This document shows, piece after piece, positions 18,557 through 29,128 of a stretch of 64,000 bases of DNA (positions are counted from its first letter, which is position 1; each line of letters starts with the position of its first letter). The position numbers and the translations under genes were made by a program. This DNA comes from Opitutales bacterium. Its GTDB lineage: Bacteria > Verrucomicrobiota > Verrucomicrobiia > Opitutales > UBA2995. The DNA is taken from contig JAJDZZ010000045.1 of the NCBI GenBank assembly GCA_022824405.1, forward strand, positions 142,457-206,456, read 5' to 3'. A model generated the notes under the pieces. It worked only from the letters and a program-made list of their open reading frames with translations, was not told the DNA's origin and ran no database searches.

Positions 18557-19645
18557 ATGAAATCGCGGTATATCGTTATCATGGCAGGCGGTCGGGGGGA
18601 GCGTTTCTGGCCCCAAAGCCGGTTGTCCCGCCCCAAGCATCTTCAGGCCATAGTGGGCCGCAACACCCTGTTTTCTCAAACCGTTCGGCGGGTGGAAAGC
18701 CTGGTGCCGGCGGAAAATCTGTTGATTATTACCCATGAGGAACAGCGCCCTAATATTTTGCGAGATTGTCCCCGCCTCCACCCCGACCGCGTCATTGCCG
18801 AACCGATGGGACGCGATACCGCCGCCGCGGTGGGATTGGCCACCGCCCTGGTGCAGGCGAGGAACCCCGAGGCCACTTATGCCATTTTGCCGGCGGACCA
18901 CGTGATTCGCGATAACGAGGGCTATGGCGAGGCTCTCCTTCGGGCTTTTGAGGCGGCGGAAGCCAATGACTTGCTCATTGCCATGGGCATAATGCCCTCG
19001 GAACCCGCTACGGGTTATGGCTACATCCGGGCGGGTGAAGCGGTCGGCGAGGTGGATGGCGTCCCGTTTTATCGGGTTGAGAAATTTGTGGAGAAACCCG
19101 ATCGGGCTACGGCCCAATCGTTTTTGGATTCCGGGAACTTTTTCTGGAATGCGGGAATGTTCATCTGGAAGGCTTCCGTCATCGAAAGGGCTTTTGGCCG
19201 GTTCAAACCGACTCTGCATAATGGTCTGCGAGCCATGCGCGCCGGGCTCGAATCGGGGAAGAGCCCCCGGGAAGCCATGGCGGAAATTTATCCTCGATTA
19301 GAGCGGATTTCGGTGGACTACGCCATTTTGGAACGGGCTCCCAATGTGGCCATGGTGAAAGCGGATTTCGACTGGGACGATGTTGGTTCCTGGCCGGCCT
19401 TGGCCAGGCATAGTGAGCGGGATGAATGGGGCAATGCCGGAAAGGGCAGCTTCGTGGCGGAACAGTCCGCCAACAATATCGTCGTTTCGGAGGATGGCCA
19501 CCTCACCGCATTAATCGGGGTGGAAAATCTGATCGTGGTGCATACTCCCGATGCCAGCTTGGTTTGCCACCGGGATAAAGCCCAGGACCTCAAGAAGGTG
19601 GTCGAAACGATAGGCCGCAACCCCGATTTTCAGCACCTGGTTTGA
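18557..19645 (+). CDS. manC: Mannose-1-phosphate guanylyltransferase
   Basis: 362 residues from ATG 18557. The nucleotidyltransferase signature is VIMAGGRGERFWPQSR; further blocks are RPKHLQAIVG, EPMGRDTAAAVGLA, ILPADHVI, FVEKPDRATA, NFFWNAGMFIWK and DFDWDDVGSW. It makes GDP-mannose from mannose-1-phosphate and GTP for polysaccharide synthesis. It lacks a fused C-terminal phosphomannose isomerase domain, so it is the monofunctional short form. ruvX follows with its start 12 bases after the stop. Confidence 0.95.
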   Translation: MKSRYIVIMAGGRGERFWPQSRLSRPKHLQAIVGRNTLFSQTVRRVESLVPAENLLIITHEEQRPNILRDCPRLHPDRVIAEPMGRDTAAAVGLATALVQARNPEATYAILPADHVIRDNEGYGEALLRAFEAAEANDLLIAMGIMPSEPATGYGYIRAGEAVGEVDGVPFYRVEKFVEKPDRATAQSFLDSGNFFWNAGMFIWKASVIERAFGRFKPTLHNGLRAMRAGLESGKSPREAMAEIYPRLERISVDYAILERAPNVAMVKADFDWDDVGSWPALARHSERDEWGNAGKGSFVAEQSANNIVVSEDGHLTALIGVENLIVVHTPDASLVCHRDKAQDLKKVVETIGRNPDFQHLV

Positions 19646-19656
19646 GGAATTTTGCC

Positions 19657-20103
19657 GTGACGGTTTTAGGTATCGACTACGGTGAGAAGCGCATCGGTTT
19701 GAGTTTGGGAGACGAGTTGGGCCTGGCCTTGCCGCTCCCCGCCGCCGTGGGGAGGACCGAGTCGGACCGCCTGCGACACCTTATGCGGGTATTGGAATCT
19801 CGCAAGGTAGTCCGGATTGTAGTTGGAATGCCCTATAACATGGATGGGTCAATGGGGTTCAAGGCCAAGGAAGTGGGTCGATTCATTGAGAGGCTGAGGA
19901 ATCTGACTCAACTGCCCGTGGTGGCTGTGGACGAACGTTTGACCACCCATCAAGCCAAGGAGAACTTCAGGTCCCAGAATCGAAAGTGGGACCGCAAAAG
20001 TGGGGAAATCGATTCCCATGCCGCCACTCTGATTTTGCAGGACTACCTCGACCAATCCCTGGGACAAACTCTCCTTCCCCCCCAAGAGGAATTACCCGGG
20101 TGA
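19657..20103 (+). CDS. ruvX: RuvX/YqgF-type RNase H-fold nuclease
   Basis: 148 residues from GTG 19657, preceded by AGGAA at 19646-19650; a TTG at 19642 inside the manC stop is less likely. The N-terminal GIDYGEKRIGLSLGD carries the first catalytic Asp, VVGMPYNMDGS the nucleotide loop, VAVDERLTT the second acidic group and IDSHAATLILQDYL the last. The family acts in 16S rRNA 5'-end maturation and is also annotated as Holliday-junction resolvase. Its stop overlaps the truA start by 4 bases (GTGA). Confidence 0.93.
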   Translation: MTVLGIDYGEKRIGLSLGDELGLALPLPAAVGRTESDRLRHLMRVLESRKVVRIVVGMPYNMDGSMGFKAKEVGRFIERLRNLTQLPVVAVDERLTTHQAKENFRSQNRKWDRKSGEIDSHAATLILQDYLDQSLGQTLLPPQEELPG

Positions 20104-20840
20104 AGCGGTGGAAATGCCTTTGCGCCTACGATGGCACTGACTTTGCCGGCTGGCAAAGCCAACCGAGCGGGGACGCGGTGCAGGATCGTCTGGAAGCTGC
20201 TCTGGCAGCGGTGTGCAATGTTCCGGTCCGCATTCACGGGAGTGGTCGAACCGATGCGGGGGTGCACGCGCTCGGCCAGGTCTTTCATTTCGATGCCTCC
20301 TGGAACCACGGTCCCGCGAAACTCCTCGCCGCCATGGGCTCCCACCTTCCCGCATCCATACAAATGAAGTCGGCGCGCCCCGTTTCGGGCGATTTCCATG
20401 CCCGATACTCGGCCAGGGCCAAGCGCTACCATTACCGCCTTTATCTCGGACGGGCCGATCCCTTCGAAACCGACTACGTCCTTTCCATCCCTTACCCCTT
20501 GGACGTGGACGCGGTGGAACGGGCCGGCCAATGTCTCATCGGAAAATTCGATTTTTCCGCTTTCGGCGCGGTTGGGCGTGGCTCTTCCTCAAAGGAAAAC
20601 CCGGTCAAGGACTTCATGGCCTTTCGTATTCGCAAGCGGGGTAAGCGAATCCGCATGACGTTTGAAGCCAGCGGCTTTCTCTACAAAATGGCCCGTTCCC
20701 TTACCGGAGCCCTCCTGCGGGTGGGACGGGGCAAACTCTCGCCGGAAGATTTCGAGCGGATTTTGCTCAATGAGGTGCGGACGGCCGACGTCGTGACCGC
20801 CCCGCCCAGAGGGTTATTTCTGGAAAAGGTGTTCTATTAG
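20100..20840 (+). CDS. truA: tRNA pseudouridine(38-40) synthase
   Basis: 246 residues from GTG 20100, translationally coupled to ruvX (GTGA overlap); AAGAGGA at 20084-20090 is a fitting ribosome-binding site. Signature blocks: CAYDGTDFAGWQSQP, then GSGRTDAGVHALGQVFHF with the catalytic Asp, RYHYRLYL, and FLYKMARSLTGALLRVGRG. It converts uridine to pseudouridine at positions 38-40 of tRNA anticodon arms. A longer upstream frame from 19986 runs inside ruvX and is not used. Confidence 0.96.
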   Translation: MKRWKCLCAYDGTDFAGWQSQPSGDAVQDRLEAALAAVCNVPVRIHGSGRTDAGVHALGQVFHFDASWNHGPAKLLAAMGSHLPASIQMKSARPVSGDFHARYSARAKRYHYRLYLGRADPFETDYVLSIPYPLDVDAVERAGQCLIGKFDFSAFGAVGRGSSSKENPVKDFMAFRIRKRGKRIRMTFEASGFLYKMARSLTGALLRVGRGKLSPEDFERILLNEVRTADVVTAPPRGLFLEKVFY

Positions 20841-20860
20841 CCTGAAAATTTCCCTTAACC

Positions 20861-20950
20861 CGGATTGCAGCAGAAGATTGGGCAGACATGCGGGATAATT
20901 CTTCTTCCGAAAACATTCGACCCTCCTCCCGCCTTCCACTGCGCTCTGGA
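20861..20950. repeat. Dispersed intergenic repeat, copy C (minus) and weaker copy D (plus)
   Basis: Between truA and the CPBP gene, the minus strand of 20861-20886 reads TCTGCCCAATCTTCTGCTGC, close to copy B at 62555-62590. A weaker copy on the plus strand at 20931-20950 (CCACTGCGCTCTGGA) is in opposite orientation, giving a loosely inverted pair. The rest of the 157-base gap shows nothing else I can name. Confidence 0.4.
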
Positions 20951-20997
20951 CCACCCGAATAATCCTGTCATTCTAGGGCCGGCCATTTTTTGCCGCA

Positions 20998-21990
20998 ATG
21001 TCACTGTTTTCCCGCGATCGTTTCCATATTCTCTTCTACGCCGAGGTCCATCGCTATGGCTGGAAAGGGCTGAAGGTTTTGTCGATATGGTTTTTCGGCA
21101 GCTTGGTTGCGGCGGCAATTTTGAGTCCCTTGGCCTATCAGTTCACCCTTTGGTGGCACGCCCATTCTCCCAGCGACCTGACGGTCTATCTGACGGAAAA
21201 ACCCCTCCCCAATTACTTTGATCGGCTGCGCTGGTTGATAGCCTTGGCTACCTTTCCCTGGGTAGTGCTTCAGTGCGGTCTGGCATCGTCTCGGAAATTG
21301 GGGCTCAAATCCCGTCTCCCTTTCTACCATTACTTTGGCTGGTATTTTTTCTTGGGGGTGGCCAGCATTGCGGGATTGGTCGCCGTGCAACAATGGGTGG
21401 GAGCTTCGACTTTCCGGGACGGCCTCACCGCTGGCTTCGTATTGAACACGATCCTGATTTCCTTTCTGGCCGCCCTGTTGGTGGCCCTGGGGGAGGAGTT
21501 GGTTTTCCGCGCCGTGGTTTTGCGGATGTTTTATACGGCCTTCCTTCCGGTGGTGTCGGTTGTGTTGTCGGCCCTGTTTTTCGCCTATCTGCATTTTGAT
21601 ATGCCCGATCATTTGTGGGCTGCGCACAACCAAAGCCCGGAAGGCCCGGGTATGACAGACGGGTTTTACGTCGCCTTCTGGACGGTTTTCGGGATTATCC
21701 GATCTTTCAGCCCGCTGTTGTTTTTGAACCTCACCTTGGTGGGGTACATCCTGACCGTGGTGCTTATGAGAACGCGTTCCCTCTGGGCCAGCATCGGTTT
21801 GCACGCCGGCTGGGTTACCCTGATTTTGTCCTATTCCCATTTAGGAGAAACCCCCTTGGGCGACAGCTCGCCCTGGTGGGGTAGTCATCGGTTGGCCGAC
21901 GGATTCCTCTGCCTGGCCTTTCTCTTGTCGACTGCCTGGGTTGTCACAGCCCTAAAGCATCCACGGGCCAGGCCCTGGTTGAAGTATTAG
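20998..21990 (+). CDS. CPBP-family intramembrane metalloprotease
   Basis: 330 residues, mostly hydrophobic, with about eight membrane segments. The family motifs are present: GEELVFRAVVLRMF (motif EExxxR with metal-binding Glu), FFAYLHFDMPDH, and GLHAGWVTLI near the end. Bacterial relatives of CAAX prenyl proteases (Abi) work in the inner membrane; some give bacteriocin self-immunity or process membrane proteins. The substrate here is unknown. It sits 157 bases after truA and 15 before comF. Confidence 0.88.
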   Translation: MSLFSRDRFHILFYAEVHRYGWKGLKVLSIWFFGSLVAAAILSPLAYQFTLWWHAHSPSDLTVYLTEKPLPNYFDRLRWLIALATFPWVVLQCGLASSRKLGLKSRLPFYHYFGWYFFLGVASIAGLVAVQQWVGASTFRDGLTAGFVLNTILISFLAALLVALGEELVFRAVVLRMFYTAFLPVVSVVLSALFFAYLHFDMPDHLWAAHNQSPEGPGMTDGFYVAFWTVFGIIRSFSPLLFLNLTLVGYILTVVLMRTRSLWASIGLHAGWVTLILSYSHLGETPLGDSSPWWGSHRLADGFLCLAFLLSTAWVVTALKHPRARPWLKY

Positions 21991-22005
21991 GCGAACGGAA
22001 TCGTA

Positions 22006-22743
22006 GTGAAAGTGGAAATAGGGCGGTCCATGGTGGAGTTTCTGGATCTGGTATTTCCCAGAAACTGCGTCATAACCGGGGATGCGATCGGCCCCGATAG
22101 TCCCTTTCAATTTATCAGCGGGAAGGTTGCCCGGCAACTGGTCCGGGTCCAACCGCCATTTTGTCTTACCTGTGGTTATCCCTACTTTGGCGTCGTGATG
22201 GCCAGCGATCGCACCTGTCCCAAATGCCGGGAAATGGATCCGGTCTACCGGCAGGGAAGAACGGTCATGCTGGTGGAAGGGGCCGGTCGGCAACTGGTGC
22301 ATTATTTCAAATACGAGGGGGCCCGCTACCTCTTGAAGGACTTTGCCAAACTTTTTCAGCTTTGCCCCGGCCTCAACCAATACCTTAAAGAGGCCATCCT
22401 GGTGCCGGTTCCCCTGCATCCCCGAAAAATGCGGGAACGCGGATATAATCAGAGCTCGGCTCTTTGTCAGGCCTTGGTAAGGCTGGAACCCTCCGCGGAA
22501 TTGCGGGATATCCTTTGCAAACGGATCGATACCCCGAGCCAGACCTTGTTGACCCGCCGGGAAAGAATGGACAATCAGCGCAACGCTTTTGCCGTTCGAC
22601 CGGACAATGGGCTCAGGCCCGATCTTCGCCACGTCATCGTGGATGACGTTTTTACCACCGGTTCCACCCTGAATTCCTGTGCCCGGGCCCTCAAGCGGGC
22701 GGGAATTCAGTGTATTGACATCCTTACCCTGGGACATGGATAA
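22006..22743 (+). CDS. ComF-family phosphoribosyltransferase-like protein
   Basis: 245 residues from GTG 22006. The N-terminal part has a zinc-ribbon pair, [11 protein letters not shown] and TCPKCREM, and the C-terminal half is a type I phosphoribosyltransferase fold with [16 protein letters not shown] and the PRPP loop [15 protein letters not shown]. ComF/GntX proteins support DNA uptake or repair-linked processes; the biochemical reaction is unsettled. It lies in a plus-strand run, 11 bases before accD. Confidence 0.9.
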   Translation: MKVEIGRSMVEFLDLVFPRNCVITGDAIGPDSPFQFISGKVARQLVRVQPPFCLTCGYPYFGVVMASDRTCPKCREMDPVYRQGRTVMLVEGAGRQLVHYFKYEGARYLLKDFAKLFQLCPGLNQYLKEAILVPVPLHPRKMRERGYNQSSALCQALVRLEPSAELRDILCKRIDTPSQTLLTRRERMDNQRNAFAVRPDNGLRPDLRHVIVDDVFTTGSTLNSCARALKRAGIQCIDILTLGHG

Positions 22744-22754
22744 TAGAGGTTACC

Positions 22755-23609
22755 ATGCCACTCTTCAGCAAGCCCAAGTACTCTACCGTCACCGTAAAAA
22801 AGAAGGATATTCCTCAAGGTTTGTGGACCAGGGATCCCATTTCCGGGGATCTCATTTACAACAAGGAACTCGAGCAAAACCTGCTGGTAGCCCCGAAAAG
22901 CGGCTTCCACTTCCCCATGGATGCCCCCACCCGCATCAAATCCCTCGTCGATGAGGGCTCCTTCCGGGAATGGGATTCCGACCTGACCTCGCTCGATCCT
23001 CTCTCTTTCAAGGACAGCAAAACCTACCTGAAACGTCTGGAAACTTATCGTGACAAGACCAAGTTGACCGACGCCATTATCAGCGGGTCGGGCCAATTGC
23101 ACGGTATACCGCTTGAAATAAGTGTTATGGATTTTCGCTTTATCGGAGCCAGCATGGGTTCGGTGGTAGGCGAAAAAATAACCCGCAGCATCGAACGGGC
23201 ATCCGAGAAGAATGTGCCATGTATCATGGTTTGCGCTTCCGGCGGAGCCCGTATGCAGGAGGGAATATTGAGCTTGATGCAAATGGCCAAAACAAGCGCG
23301 GCCCTGGCCCGACATTCCAAAAAGCGGTTGCCTTATATTTCCGTTTTGACCAACCCGACTTACGCCGGAGTCATGGCCAGCTTTGCCTCTCTGGGGGACT
23401 TGATTATCGCCGAACCGGGGGCGTTGATCGGCTTTGCCGGGGCCCGGGTAATCAAGGAAACGACCAATGAGAACCTGCCCGAGGGATTCCAGACGGCGGA
23501 ATTCCTCCTGGAACGGGGCCTCATCGATCAGATCGTGCACCGACGCGATTTAAAGGATCGGCTGAAGTCTTTTCTGTCGACGTTCTGGTCGGTCGGTCAA
23601 TCCGCCTGA
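22755..23609 (+). CDS. accD: Acetyl-CoA carboxylase carboxyltransferase beta subunit, zinc ribbon degenerate
   Basis: 284 residues, full length. The carboxyltransferase core is well conserved: [44 protein letters not shown], and [15 protein letters not shown] with the CoA-binding region. It makes malonyl-CoA with AccA for fatty-acid (and here polyketide) synthesis. All four zinc-ribbon cysteines are missing: WTRDPISG has D27 and S30, and VAPKSGFHF has A46 and S49, where CPSCG and CPKCG are expected. Flanking residues such as GLW and LIYNKELE remain aligned, so this is substitution rather than deletion. folC follows after 24 bases, a common pairing. Confidence 0.95.
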   Translation: MPLFSKPKYSTVTVKKKDIPQGLWTRDPISGDLIYNKELEQNLLVAPKSGFHFPMDAPTRIKSLVDEGSFREWDSDLTSLDPLSFKDSKTYLKRLETYRDKTKLTDAIISGSGQLHGIPLEISVMDFRFIGASMGSVVGEKITRSIERASEKNVPCIMVCASGGARMQEGILSLMQMAKTSAALARHSKKRLPYISVLTNPTYAGVMASFASLGDLIIAEPGALIGFAGARVIKETTNENLPEGFQTAEFLLERGLIDQIVHRRDLKDRLKSFLSTFWSVGQSA

Positions 23610-23633
23610 GTCTCGTCGAATTCCTGCGCATAG

Positions 23634-24926
23634 GTGAACTTTTCTCAGGCCAGGGAATTCCTCTTCAGCCTGCGCAACAAGGGGTCCGCCTACGGCATCG
23701 ACCGCATGGACGCCTTCGTCCACGCCTTGGGCCGACCGGACAAGGACTATCCCATTATTCATATTGCGGGAACGAATGGGAAGGGGTCCACCGCCGCCAT
23801 GCTGGAAAGCCAATTCCGCAGCGCCGGGTACCGGACCGGACTCTTTACATCGCCTCACCTGCTCTTCCTGGGCGAACGCATCCAGATCGATCGCGTCCCC
23901 TTGAGCGAAGACTCCATAACGGAGTTGACCGCCGAACTCACTCTGCAGGCCCGTGCCGTGGCCGGGGATGACGGGGAGAAACACCCCACCTTTTTTGAAT
24001 TCATGACCGCCATGGCCATGGTCTGCTTCAGCAAACACGCAGTGGACATCGCCATTTTTGAGACCGGTCTGGGAGGAAGAAAGGACGCCACCAACGTGGT
24101 CGATCCTCTCCTTTCCGTCATTACTTCCATTGGGCTGGACCACACCCACATTCTGGGGGAAACCGTGGAAAAAATTGCCGGGGAAAAAGCGGGAATAATC
24201 AAACCGGACCGCCCGGTGGTGCTGGGCCGGGTTCCTCGACCTGCCCGGGAGGTCATTTGCCGAATCGCCCGGGAGCGCGGAGCGGAGGTTTTTTCCGTTG
24301 AGGACCAATTTGGCGATGCCGTGGAGAATTATCCCACCACCAATCTCCATGGCACTTTTCAACGTTGGAACGCGGCTACCGCCGTCACCGTTTGCCAAGT
24401 GGTGGAAAAGCGGTTTTCAGGGCTCGCAGCCAGTCGAGCCGAGGCTTTGCATCGGGTCGACTGGCCCGGCCGGTGGCAAAAGATAACCCTGCCCTGTGGA
24501 AGGGTTTTGATTTTGGATGCCACCCACAACTCGGAAGGATGCTATTTTTTGGATGAGAATCTCACTCTTCTCAGGAGAGAATTAGGCAATAAACCCTGGA
24601 TCGTGGCGGGCACCCTGGGCAATTTCAGGGCCCGGTTTCTTGTCCCCGTCGTACAGAGGCATGCCCGCGGGCTTTATCTGCTCGAGCCGCGACAACCCCG
24701 GGCCGCCACCTTTTCCATGATGAGAAACTGGCTCAAACCTCATCCCGAAATTTCCGTTGCGGATGCGGCCTTGGAAGAATTGTTTCCCGAGGAAAACACT
24801 TGTTCCGTCGGCCGTCCGGGAGAGACCATTGTCGTGACCGGTTCCATTTATCTGTTGGGGGAGGCGTTGGAAAGATTGGCCGGCCAGGAATCCAAAATTG
24901 GGGCCGCCTTGCAGGATTTGTTTTAG
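23634..24926 (+). CDS. folC: Bifunctional folylpolyglutamate/dihydrofolate synthase
   Basis: 430 residues from GTG 23634. Mur-ligase-type motifs are the P-loop [37 protein letters not shown] and the [11 protein letters not shown] region, followed by a C-terminal ligase domain with [11 protein letters not shown]. It adds glutamates to folate and, in many bacteria, also makes dihydrofolate from dihydropteroate. Its last 4 bases overlap the purA stop on the opposite strand (convergent overlap at 24923-24926). Confidence 0.93.
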   Translation: MNFSQAREFLFSLRNKGSAYGIDRMDAFVHALGRPDKDYPIIHIAGTNGKGSTAAMLESQFRSAGYRTGLFTSPHLLFLGERIQIDRVPLSEDSITELTAELTLQARAVAGDDGEKHPTFFEFMTAMAMVCFSKHAVDIAIFETGLGGRKDATNVVDPLLSVITSIGLDHTHILGETVEKIAGEKAGIIKPDRPVVLGRVPRPAREVICRIARERGAEVFSVEDQFGDAVENYPTTNLHGTFQRWNAATAVTVCQVVEKRFSGLAASRAEALHRVDWPGRWQKITLPCGRVLILDATHNSEGCYFLDENLTLLRRELGNKPWIVAGTLGNFRARFLVPVVQRHARGLYLLEPRQPRAATFSMMRNWLKPHPEISVADAALEELFPEENTCSVGRPGETIVVTGSIYLLGEALERLAGQESKIGAALQDLF

Positions 24927-26479
24927 CCCGAGCGGGTCAGCAGCCCGATTAGATCATGGGTTTCCGGGACGTCCCGGATGATCTGGTCCGGGTCGGGACC
25001 GATCCCGATGTAACGGAGGTTGAAGGGTATGGAGGGGAATACCCTGTCGTAGGCCACATCCATGATCGCCTTGACCATGGCGGCCACGTATACCTGTGCT
25101 TCCAGGGGTAATCCCCCGAAATTGCGGATGGTGGAAATATCCTCGGTCCAACCCGGATATTCCCGGTAAACGGGCGAGAGTTGGGCCCGGAAAGCTTCAT
25201 CGCGGGGGAGGTGATCGACCCGATTGCCCGCCTTGTCCCGGTAAGCCACACAAATCTTCAGTTTTCCTTTCCAGTCTCCCCGGTGGTTCAAGGCGTCGAG
25301 TTTGTTGATGGCCAGGTCCTGGAAACCTCCGTAACGAAGGGCATCACCCTTTTCCACCGCGTCGAACCACCCCACCATGCGCTGACGACCGGTGGAGGTG
25401 CCGAATTCCAGTTTCTTGAGCAGGGTGCCAAGGGGGTGTCCCTCGGGGAATTGGGTGAGGAAGAGGTGGGTGCCGACCTTGGTGTCGTAAGCCTTGGCCA
25501 CTCCCATGCTGTGAACCGGTTGAACCGGTATTCCGGCTGAATTGAATATCTCAGGAGTAACGCTATGGGAAGCGGTGACATTGGGAGAAAAACCTTGCCG
25601 CTTGTCCAACCAGTAAGACTGCCCGAATTCGCCCAGCACGTATTTACCCTCCTCCAAGGCGCCCAGGATGAGCTCGCGAAGGTCCACAACCTGGGAGACC
25701 AACCGTCGTCCTGCTTCCCAGTAAACGTCGACTAATCGATCGGTGTTCAAAGAGAACGGTTCCGCTCCCTTGAACGAAGCAAAATCAAATTCCTCCGTTG
25801 GGAAAATCCCCGAGGCGATACTCTCCTCGTTTGCCCGTATCTCCGCCGCGGTGAGGTCGTCGAACATTCCCTCCCAGGCTTCGGCCGGCACTCGACACAG
25901 GTGTTGTATGGTGCGGCAGGCGCGGTCGCATTTCTGGGACACCTTTTCGCGGAAAGCATCCTTGGAACCGCGGAAGGCGGCATAGTAAATTTGCCATTGT
26001 CCGGTTTCGTCCTGAAAGGAAGGTGAAATCCCTCTGCCGGTAGACCCGCGGGGCGGTTCACCGAGAATGTTGGACCGGTAGTACTCGAAGGCCAGATCCA
26101 GCAAGCGGTGGGTCAGATCCGAAACCATGGCGCGCTCGTCGATGGCCAAGCGGTCGATCACGGTGTAACCCATCGATTCCAGGGGCAGGGCCTCCCAGAG
26201 AAATTTTCGCGGGTCCGCCACCACCCCGGCGCCTATTCCGAGGTGGGGTACCCATTGGGTGACGACCCCGGCCGGAAGCAGGTTGAGTTTGAGCCCATCC
26301 ACCGTGTGTCCCGAGTTTGCGCCCCCGTTTACCTTGAGGACCACCGCCACCGGGTCGGGCCGTCCGGTCGCTTCCTGTAATTCGGAAATGATCTCGTAGA
26401 TCAGCCGTCCTTTGCCTTCATCCCCGAAACTGATTCCGGTGTCGGCGATAATCTTGCTTGTGAAAGGGGGAGTTGCCAT
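24923..26479 (-). CDS. purA: Adenylosuccinate synthetase, long form
   Basis: Catalyses IMP + Asp + GTP to adenylosuccinate, first step to AMP. Key residues are seen in [12 protein letters not shown] (catalytic Asp and P-loop) and [10 protein letters not shown] (catalytic His), then [11 protein letters not shown] and [17 protein letters not shown]. At 518 residues it is about 85 longer than the common bacterial enzyme; the extra length is spread through the middle. It follows guaB by only 3 bases, so IMP partitioning to GMP and AMP is encoded in one unit. Confidence 0.93.
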   Translation of the reverse strand: MATPPFTSKIIADTGISFGDEGKGRLIYEIISELQEATGRPDPVAVVLKVNGGANSGHTVDGLKLNLLPAGVVTQWVPHLGIGAGVVADPRKFLWEALPLESMGYTVIDRLAIDERAMVSDLTHRLLDLAFEYYRSNILGEPPRGSTGRGISPSFQDETGQWQIYYAAFRGSKDAFREKVSQKCDRACRTIQHLCRVPAEAWEGMFDDLTAAEIRANEESIASGIFPTEEFDFASFKGAEPFSLNTDRLVDVYWEAGRRLVSQVVDLRELILGALEEGKYVLGEFGQSYWLDKRQGFSPNVTASHSVTPEIFNSAGIPVQPVHSMGVAKAYDTKVGTHLFLTQFPEGHPLGTLLKKLEFGTSTGRQRMVGWFDAVEKGDALRYGGFQDLAINKLDALNHRGDWKGKLKICVAYRDKAGNRVDHLPRDEAFRAQLSPVYREYPGWTEDISTIRNFGGLPLEAQVYVAAMVKAIMDVAYDRVFPSIPFNLRYIGIGPDPDQIIRDVPETHDLIGLLTRSG

Positions 26480-26482
26480 AGC

Positions 26483-28072
26483 TTATCTGCTCAATTCAAG
26501 GTTGTTGGAGTCCTGCGGCGTTTTCACCTCCAGGACGTCGTGGGCGCTGGATTCCTTTTGACCGGCTGGGGACAGGCGCATGAAACGGGCCCGCCGTTTG
26601 AGGGCGGAGAGAGTTTGCGCCCCCAGGTAACCCATGCCGGATTGTATGCCCCCAATGTATTCGGATAATACCTGGTCCAATGGCCCCGATAATTCCTTGA
26701 GGGCTTCGATTCCTTCAGCCGCTACTTTTCTTTCTGCATTCATTTTCATGTGGCCATAGCGTGCGGCCGATCCCGCTTTCATGGCGGCGTGGCTACCCAT
26801 GCCGCGGTAACGTTTGTAGAGTTGGCCGCTGATTTCAATGATATCGCCCGGGCTTTCCCGGCAACCCGCCAGCAAGCTTCCCAACATGACCGCGTCTGCC
26901 AATGTGAGCGCCTTGACCATGTCGCCGGACTTGGTGATGCCGCCATCCGCAATTATGCTCACCCCGAGTTTGGCCGCTTCGCGACTGGCCACGTAGATTG
27001 CCGTCAGTTGAGGAATCCCTACCCCGGCCACAACGCGGGTCGTGCATATCGAACCCGGGCCTTGTCCGACTTTGATGGCATTGGCGCCGCAGGACGCGAG
27101 AAATTCCACTCCGGCGGCGCTGGTGACGTTTCCCGCGATTATGGTAAGCTCGGGAAATTCTTTTCGAATAAGTTTTACCGACCGCCCCATCCCCTCGGTA
27201 TGAGCATGGGCCGAGGAAACCGCCACGGCGTCGACATTTTCATTCACCAGGTTGTGTATGTGTTCGAGGGTGGAATCGCGGTCGATGCTTCCATCGGGAT
27301 TGCAGGCCGCCGCCACGGCCGCCCCGACCGTCAGGCGGAAGTTGCTGTCTCGGCTGGGTTTCAGCAAGGAGTTCTTCTCCGCCCCGATCCGTTCAATATC
27401 GCTCAATGTAAAAAGGCCTTTGAGCCGGTCATCGTCGTCGATAACCAGAATTTTGTGAATGCCGATGTGTTCGTCGAAAAACCGGTCCGCCGCGGCGATG
27501 GGATCGTCGTCCAATTTCTTCTCATTCAAAGTGATCAATTTGCTCCGAGGGGTCATGGCCGTGGCCACGGGGATGGCTTTGTAGCGGTGGCGCACCACCG
27601 ATCCCGATAACAGGCCGATGAGCTTTTTTGCTTCGTCCACCACGGGAAAAGTGCGGAATTTGTATCCCTTGCGCTCGATCAGTTCCAGGACGTCGCCGAT
27701 CTTGAACCCGGGGGCGATAGTGACGGGTTCCTGAATGAGCCCGTGAATGTGGTGTTTTACGCGCGCCACCTCTTTGACTTGGCTCTTGTTGTCCAAATTG
27801 TAGTGGATTATTCCCATCCCGCCGTTCAAGGACATGGCCACGGCCATTTCCGCCTCGGTGACCGTATCCATGTCTGAGGAAAGGATGGGAATCTGAAGCG
27901 TCAGGGTAGGGGAGAGCCTGGTTTCCAAATTGGTTTGGCGAGGGAGGATTTCCGAGTAACGCGTAGCCAGCGTTACATCGTCGTAAGTCAGGCCGGTGGG
28001 GGCGTTGGACTGGAAGAAACGGTCTGCCGGCAGGTAATATTCCGCGTCCAAGGAATGTTTCATGGTTTCCAT
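26483..28072 (-). CDS. guaB: IMP dehydrogenase
   Basis: 529 residues. The N-terminal barrel half starts [17 protein letters not shown]. Two CBS domains span about residues 110-235. The catalytic Cys343 lies in [15 protein letters not shown], followed by [11 protein letters not shown], the flap [16 protein letters not shown] with the catalytic Arg-Tyr pair, and [12 protein letters not shown]. It oxidises IMP to XMP with NAD, first step to GMP. The usual Asp that contacts the NAD ribose (VVDTAHGH in bacteria) is Ser286 here (AVSSAHAH), so cofactor contacts may differ. ATG 28072 and ATG 28063 are both possible starts. Confidence 0.94.
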   Translation of the reverse strand: METMKHSLDAEYYLPADRFFQSNAPTGLTYDDVTLATRYSEILPRQTNLETRLSPTLTLQIPILSSDMDTVTEAEMAVAMSLNGGMGIIHYNLDNKSQVKEVARVKHHIHGLIQEPVTIAPGFKIGDVLELIERKGYKFRTFPVVDEAKKLIGLLSGSVVRHRYKAIPVATAMTPRSKLITLNEKKLDDDPIAAADRFFDEHIGIHKILVIDDDDRLKGLFTLSDIERIGAEKNSLLKPSRDSNFRLTVGAAVAAACNPDGSIDRDSTLEHIHNLVNENVDAVAVSSAHAHTEGMGRSVKLIRKEFPELTIIAGNVTSAAGVEFLASCGANAIKVGQGPGSICTTRVVAGVGIPQLTAIYVASREAAKLGVSIIADGGITKSGDMVKALTLADAVMLGSLLAGCRESPGDIIEISGQLYKRYRGMGSHAAMKAGSAARYGHMKMNAERKVAAEGIEALKELSGPLDQVLSEYIGGIQSGMGYLGAQTLSALKRRARFMRLSPAGQKESSAHDVLEVKTPQDSNNLELSR

Positions 28073-28174
28073 AGAGTTTTCTCGGAACTAAAATTGACCC
28101 TGTCAAACTTTTCGTTTTTTTGCACCATTCAGGGTTCAGCCCCATCCCGGGGGTGGCGCTGAAAGGGTCCCGAG

Positions 28175-29128
28175 ATGAACTGCCATTTTGAATACATAAC
28201 CTATGCCCGCCCCTTTCGGAGTCCTCTGGTGACAGCCCACGGCGTCTGGCGCCGCCGGCGCGGGATCATAATCAGGCTCGAGGACGGGGACGGCCGATTT
28301 GGATTCGGCGAAATTGCCCCCATGCCTCCGTTTGGAACCGAAACCATGAGAGCGTCCCTGCAATGGTGCGAGAACAGGACGCCGGTGCTGGACACGGACC
28401 GGCCCGTTTCGGAAACGCTGCCTTGTTGTCAGGTGGCGGTGCAGGCCGCTCTGGGTCAGATGCTGGGAGAGGTGTCCCGGCATACCTTCCCGGTGGCAAC
28501 GTTGATCTCGGGACGGGCGGATCTGGAGCAAAAACAGAATTTGGGCTTTCTCACTTTCAAGGTAAAGGTGGGGGTGTCCGATCGGGAAAGGGAGTTCGAT
28601 CGGATCGACCGATTGACCGGAGCGTTGCAGAACACCCAACATCTGCGTTTGGATGCCAACGGGGGTTTGAACGAGGGAGGACTGGTCAGGTGGCTGGATT
28701 TCCTGGAAGGCAAACCGGTGGACTATTTCGAACAACCTTTGCCCAAGGGACGGGAATCCGGGATTCTCCAAGTATCCCGGGGTTACGGCACTCCCATAGC
28801 CTTGGATGAATCGGTGGCCCGGTCGAGGGATTTGCTGGTATGGTCGGATTGGCCTGGCCCGTTGGTAATCAAGCCAACCATTCTGGGGCATTTCAAGGGA
28901 GTCCTCCCCCCTGAAGCGGTCGGTTCTTCGGTGTTTGAAACTTCCTTCGGGTATGAGGCTGCTCTGCAGTTTTTGGCCCGTCACCAGACCTCGGAAAAAC
29001 CGATCGGATTTTCCACCGACGAATTTTTCCGCGAAGATGGATGGTTCATACACGAGCGGGGCCCCCGGGTAACGGCCGGTGAGGTCACACCGGAAGATTT
29101 GCAGGCATTGTGGGAATCCAGGAAATGA
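28175..29128 (+). CDS. menC: o-Succinylbenzoate synthase
   Basis: 317 residues, enolase superfamily. Catalytic pieces appear in order: FKVKVG (KxK with the catalytic base), LRLDANGGL (metal Asp), YFEQPL (metal Glu), IALDESVA (third metal ligand) and LVIKPTILG (catalytic Lys). It dehydrates SHCHC to o-succinylbenzoate in menaquinone synthesis. Its stop overlaps the menE ATG (ATGA), which confirms the pathway. It is divergent from guaB across a 102-base gap. Confidence 0.94.
   Translation: MNCHFEYITYARPFRSPLVTAHGVWRRRRGIIIRLEDGDGRFGFGEIAPMPPFGTETMRASLQWCENRTPVLDTDRPVSETLPCCQVAVQAALGQMLGEVSRHTFPVATLISGRADLEQKQNLGFLTFKVKVGVSDREREFDRIDRLTGALQNTQHLRLDANGGLNEGGLVRWLDFLEGKPVDYFEQPLPKGRESGILQVSRGYGTPIALDESVARSRDLLVWSDWPGPLVIKPTILGHFKGVLPPEAVGSSVFETSFGYEAALQFLARHQTSEKPIGFSTDEFFREDGWFIHERGPRVTAGEVTPEDLQALWESRK

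Noticed and set aside
18345..18636. Longer start for the TIG lipoprotein
   Set aside because: It runs into manC on the other strand and would bury the signal peptide at residue 98.
28073..28174. Gap between guaB and menC, checked for a purine riboswitch or promoter pair
   Set aside because: A TTGACA-like hexamer is present on the minus strand, but no -10 at the right distance and no purine-aptamer core was seen.
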